From: Candidatus Treponema faecavium
GTDB taxonomy: Bacteria; Spirochaetota; Spirochaetia; Treponematales; Treponemataceae
NCBI GenBank assembly: GCA_019113455.1
Contig: DXHG01000235.1
Location: 1 to 6,737 of the forward strand
Direction of reading: 5' to 3'
Length of the DNA stretch: 6,737 nucleotides
Below the pieces are notes generated by a model, which was given only the letters and a program-made list of their open reading frames with translations, was not told the DNA's origin and made no database searches. Below are positions 5,259-6,737 of the stretch, piece after piece. The position numbers and the translations under genes were made by a program. The first letter of the stretch is position 1, and every line of letters starts with the position of its first letter.

Positions 5259-6557
5259 TTATGCGTAGAGTGAAGAATTTGCTATTGCGCCGGCAACAGC
5301 CGCCGCAGCCGCACTGGCGGGACTCATCAGATGAATCATTCCGCCTTTTCCCATTCTACCATTAAAGTTCCGGTTTGTGGTAGAGGCACACACCTCTCCG
5401 GCAGCCAAAACGCCGTTGCTCATGCCAAGACACGCGCCGCATGTCGGATTTGTTACGCAGAACCCAAAGTCCATAAATACCTGTATAATCCCTTCTTTAA
5501 GCGCCTGACGGTATACGTCCGGCGTAGCGGGAGACAGTATGCCGCGCACCCCATCGGCGATGTGCCTGCCCTCACCGAGCGCGGCTTTAAGCACGGAAGC
5601 GGCGGCGCGCAGGTCTTCTATGCGGCCGTTCGTACACGAACCGATATACACCTGATCTATTTTTGTGCCGGTCATCTCGCGCACCGGTTTAACCTGATCC
5701 GGTTTATACCCGACGGTGCACAGCGGTTCAAGATCGGACAAATCATACACATGCACTTTTTCATATACCGCATCAGCGTCAGACGCCCATTTTGCGTATT
5801 CGGCAAGCGCGGCCTCTTTTGACGCAAACTCATCTTTGATAAACGGCCACAGATATTCCACCGTCGTCATATCGGGCATACAGATGCCCGACGTTGCGCC
5901 CGCTTCAACGGCCATGTTGCACAGCGTCATCCTGCCTTCCATCGAAAGCGCATCTACTACCGGCCCGGCAAATTCAATAACGCAGTTTGTCGCGCCGTTC
6001 ACGCCGATCTTTGAAATAATGTGCAGAATAACGTCTTTTGCGTACACGCCCGGAGCGAGTGTTCCGTTTAAGACAAAGCGTATCGTTTTCGGTTCCTTAA
6101 ACGAACACACACCTTTGAGAATTCCGACTTCAAGGTCTGTCGTGCCGACACCCGCGGCAAATGCGCCGAACGCGCCGTGCGTGCAGGTATGGCTGTCTCC
6201 CATAATAACGGTAAAGCCCGGACGCACAAACCCTTTTTCAGGGAACAGCGCGTGACAGACGCCGTTTGCGCCGATATCGAAAAAATCAGTAATATGATTT
6301 CTGCGCGCCCAGCCGCGAAGAATCTTTCCCTGCTCCGCCGTTTTTGAATCTTTCGCCGGCGTTACATGGTCGATGACGGCTTTTATCTTTGACGGATCAA
6401 ACACGCGGTCCATGTTTTTGTCCGTCAAATCAGCGATTGCCGTCGGCGTTGTAATTTCATGGCAGAACACGCGGTCAAGCCGCAGTATCCAGGTATCGCT
6501 GAACGGTTTATCAGCAAGATGTGCGTCGAAAATCTTTTGCGCAATCGTTTTTCCCAT
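5259..6557 (-). CDS. leuC: Aconitase-family large subunit, 3-isopropylmalate dehydratase-like (LeuC/HacA type)
   Basis: Catalytic [4Fe-4S] subunit of the hydro-lyase, 432 residues, the HacA-type length (about 420) rather than the 465-470 of E. coli LeuC. Visible landmarks: HEITTPTA (33-40), DHVTPAKD (63-70), MGDSHTCTHGAFGAFAAGVG (119-138), GSCTNGR (306-312, cluster Cys308), PTCGACLG (371-378, Cys373 and Cys376) and NRNFNGRMG (395-403). All three cluster cysteines are present, so the enzyme should be active. The start ATG 6557 is preceded by GGGAG at 5 nt. It heads the operon with the small subunit and an HD phosphohydrolase. Likely reactions are isopropylmalate isomerisation, or homoaconitate or dimethylmalate dehydration by a relative. 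The sequence alone does not separate these, and the symbol reflects family membership. Confidence 0.87.
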   Translation of the reverse strand: MGKTIAQKIFDAHLADKPFSDTWILRLDRVFCHEITTPTAIADLTDKNMDRVFDPSKIKAVIDHVTPAKDSKTAEQGKILRGWARRNHITDFFDIGANGVCHALFPEKGFVRPGFTVIMGDSHTCTHGAFGAFAAGVGTTDLEVGILKGVCSFKEPKTIRFVLNGTLAPGVYAKDVILHIISKIGVNGATNCVIEFAGPVVDALSMEGRMTLCNMAVEAGATSGICMPDMTTVEYLWPFIKDEFASKEAALAEYAKWASDADAVYEKVHVYDLSDLEPLCTVGYKPDQVKPVREMTGTKIDQVYIGSCTNGRIEDLRAAASVLKAALGEGRHIADGVRGILSPATPDVYRQALKEGIIQVFMDFGFCVTNPTCGACLGMSNGVLAAGEVCASTTNRNFNGRMGKGGMIHLMSPASAAAAAVAGAIANSSLYA

Positions 6558-6594
6558 AGCATCTCCCAGGCAGTATGCATCCGCCTCTTTAAAT

Positions 6595-6600
6595 ATTATA
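6595..6600 (-). promoter_or_regulatory. Alternative proximal -10 box upstream of leuC
   Basis: A perfect TATAAT on the minus strand, 37 nt before the start codon, without a convincing -35 at 16-18 nt upstream. It could mark a second or activator-dependent promoter. The A+T-rich setting makes chance occurrence possible. Confidence 0.35.
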
Positions 6601-6608
6601 CATTTACT

Positions 6609-6618
6609 TGAATATTCA
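6609..6618. repeat. 10-bp palindrome between the two leuC promoter candidates
   Basis: TGAATATTCA is perfectly self-complementary and lies between the distal -10 (6622-6627) and the proximal TATAAT (6595-6600), where a regulator could affect either promoter. No regulator is assigned. Confidence 0.3.
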
Positions 6619-6621
6619 TAA

Positions 6622-6650
6622 AGGATATGTCATTGATAAAAAAATGTCAA
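6622..6650 (-). promoter_or_regulatory. Candidate distal promoter of the leuC operon
   Basis: A perfect -35 TTGACA (6645-6650) is followed after 17 nt by TATCCT (6622-6627, 4 of 6). The spacer begins with seven T residues. The predicted start near 6615 would give a leader of about 58 nt before ATG 6557, too short for a T-box riboswitch. The palindrome at 6609-6618 would sit on the start site. Confidence 0.5.
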
Positions 6651-6687
6651 TCGGGAGCCTGACAGGGTGTGCCGCTGCGTTCAGCCG

Positions 6688-6737
6688 AAATTTGCCGACG
6701 GCAAAAGTTTTCCCGTTTAAAAAATAAAAATTTGCCG
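6688..6737. repeat. Direct repeat AAATTTGCCG with a hairpin at the window edge
   Basis: AAATTTGCCG occurs at 6688-6697 and again at 6728-6737, 40 bp apart. The first copy is part of a perfect inverted repeat TTTGCCG-A-CGGCAAA (6691-6705), which could form a 6-bp stem with a 3-nt loop. The second copy is cut by the window end, so whether it has the same partner arm cannot be seen. A terminator of a gene beyond the edge or a repeated regulatory site are both possible. No coding frame was recognised from 6558 to the end. Confidence 0.5.

Noticed and set aside
5331..6255. Two overlapping plus-strand open frames opposite leuC
   Set aside because: Both are antisense to a gene with complete cluster motifs and neither shows a domain.
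6558..6650. T-box riboswitch or leucine leader peptide ahead of leuC
   Set aside because: The predicted leader is only about 40-60 nt, with no T-box sequence, no Leu-codon run and no antiterminator/terminator pair. A plus-strand 11-codon frame at 6627 contains a single Leu codon and points the wrong way.

Overview
The window (about 50% G+C by eye) reads as ordinary bacterial chromosome with densely packed genes. It holds two minus-strand operons separated by one plus-strand regulator gene. No RNA gene, CRISPR array, insertion sequence or phage gene was seen. The short lipoprotein signal on the solute-binding protein, the CUT1-type sugar transporter genes and the sigma70-like TTGACA promoters fit a host-associated anaerobe. 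A Treponema-like spirochaete or a Clostridia member would both fit. This is a weak impression, not a determination.

Left region (1-3269): a carbohydrate ABC importer operon read leftwards. The order is solute-binding lipoprotein (1788-3086), first permease (728-1639), then second permease (1-710, cut by the window edge before its C-terminus). The binding-protein gene has a clear promoter, a hairpin at the predicted 5' end of its transcript and a strong Shine-Dalgarno. After it comes an intrinsic terminator-like hairpin and then a second good promoter for the permeases. This layout would let the cell make more binding protein than membrane subunits and set the two separately. No ATPase gene is visible, but the operon continues off the window.

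Middle (3131-4031): a divergent GntR-family FCD-subfamily regulator (3270-4004, plus). A GTATAC-centred near-palindrome resembling operators of UxuR/ExuR-type FCD regulators lies on the -10 box of the transporter promoter. The simple model is a repressor that controls the neighbouring importer and is released by a carboxylate or sugar-acid ligand. That model is inference. The regulator gene itself appears to have no Shine-Dalgarno and may be leaderless.

Right region (4003-6737): a leftward three-gene operon. It encodes an aconitase-family large subunit (LeuC/HacA type, 5259-6557), the matching small subunit (LeuD/HacB type, 4714-5247) and an HD-domain phosphohydrolase of the YfbR/HDDC2 kind (4073-4711) whose start lies 2 nt after the leuD stop. 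A strong intrinsic terminator at 4003-4031 ends this operon, and its T-tract overlaps the regulator's stop codon. The 180 bp upstream of leuC carry two candidate promoters, a 10-bp palindrome and a repeated AAATTTGCCG motif at the window edge.

I found no clear previously undescribed system. The points most worth a second look are the regulatory architecture between the divergent genes, the altered metal-site residue of the regulator, and the uncertain substrate of the leuCD-like pair with its coupled HD enzyme.
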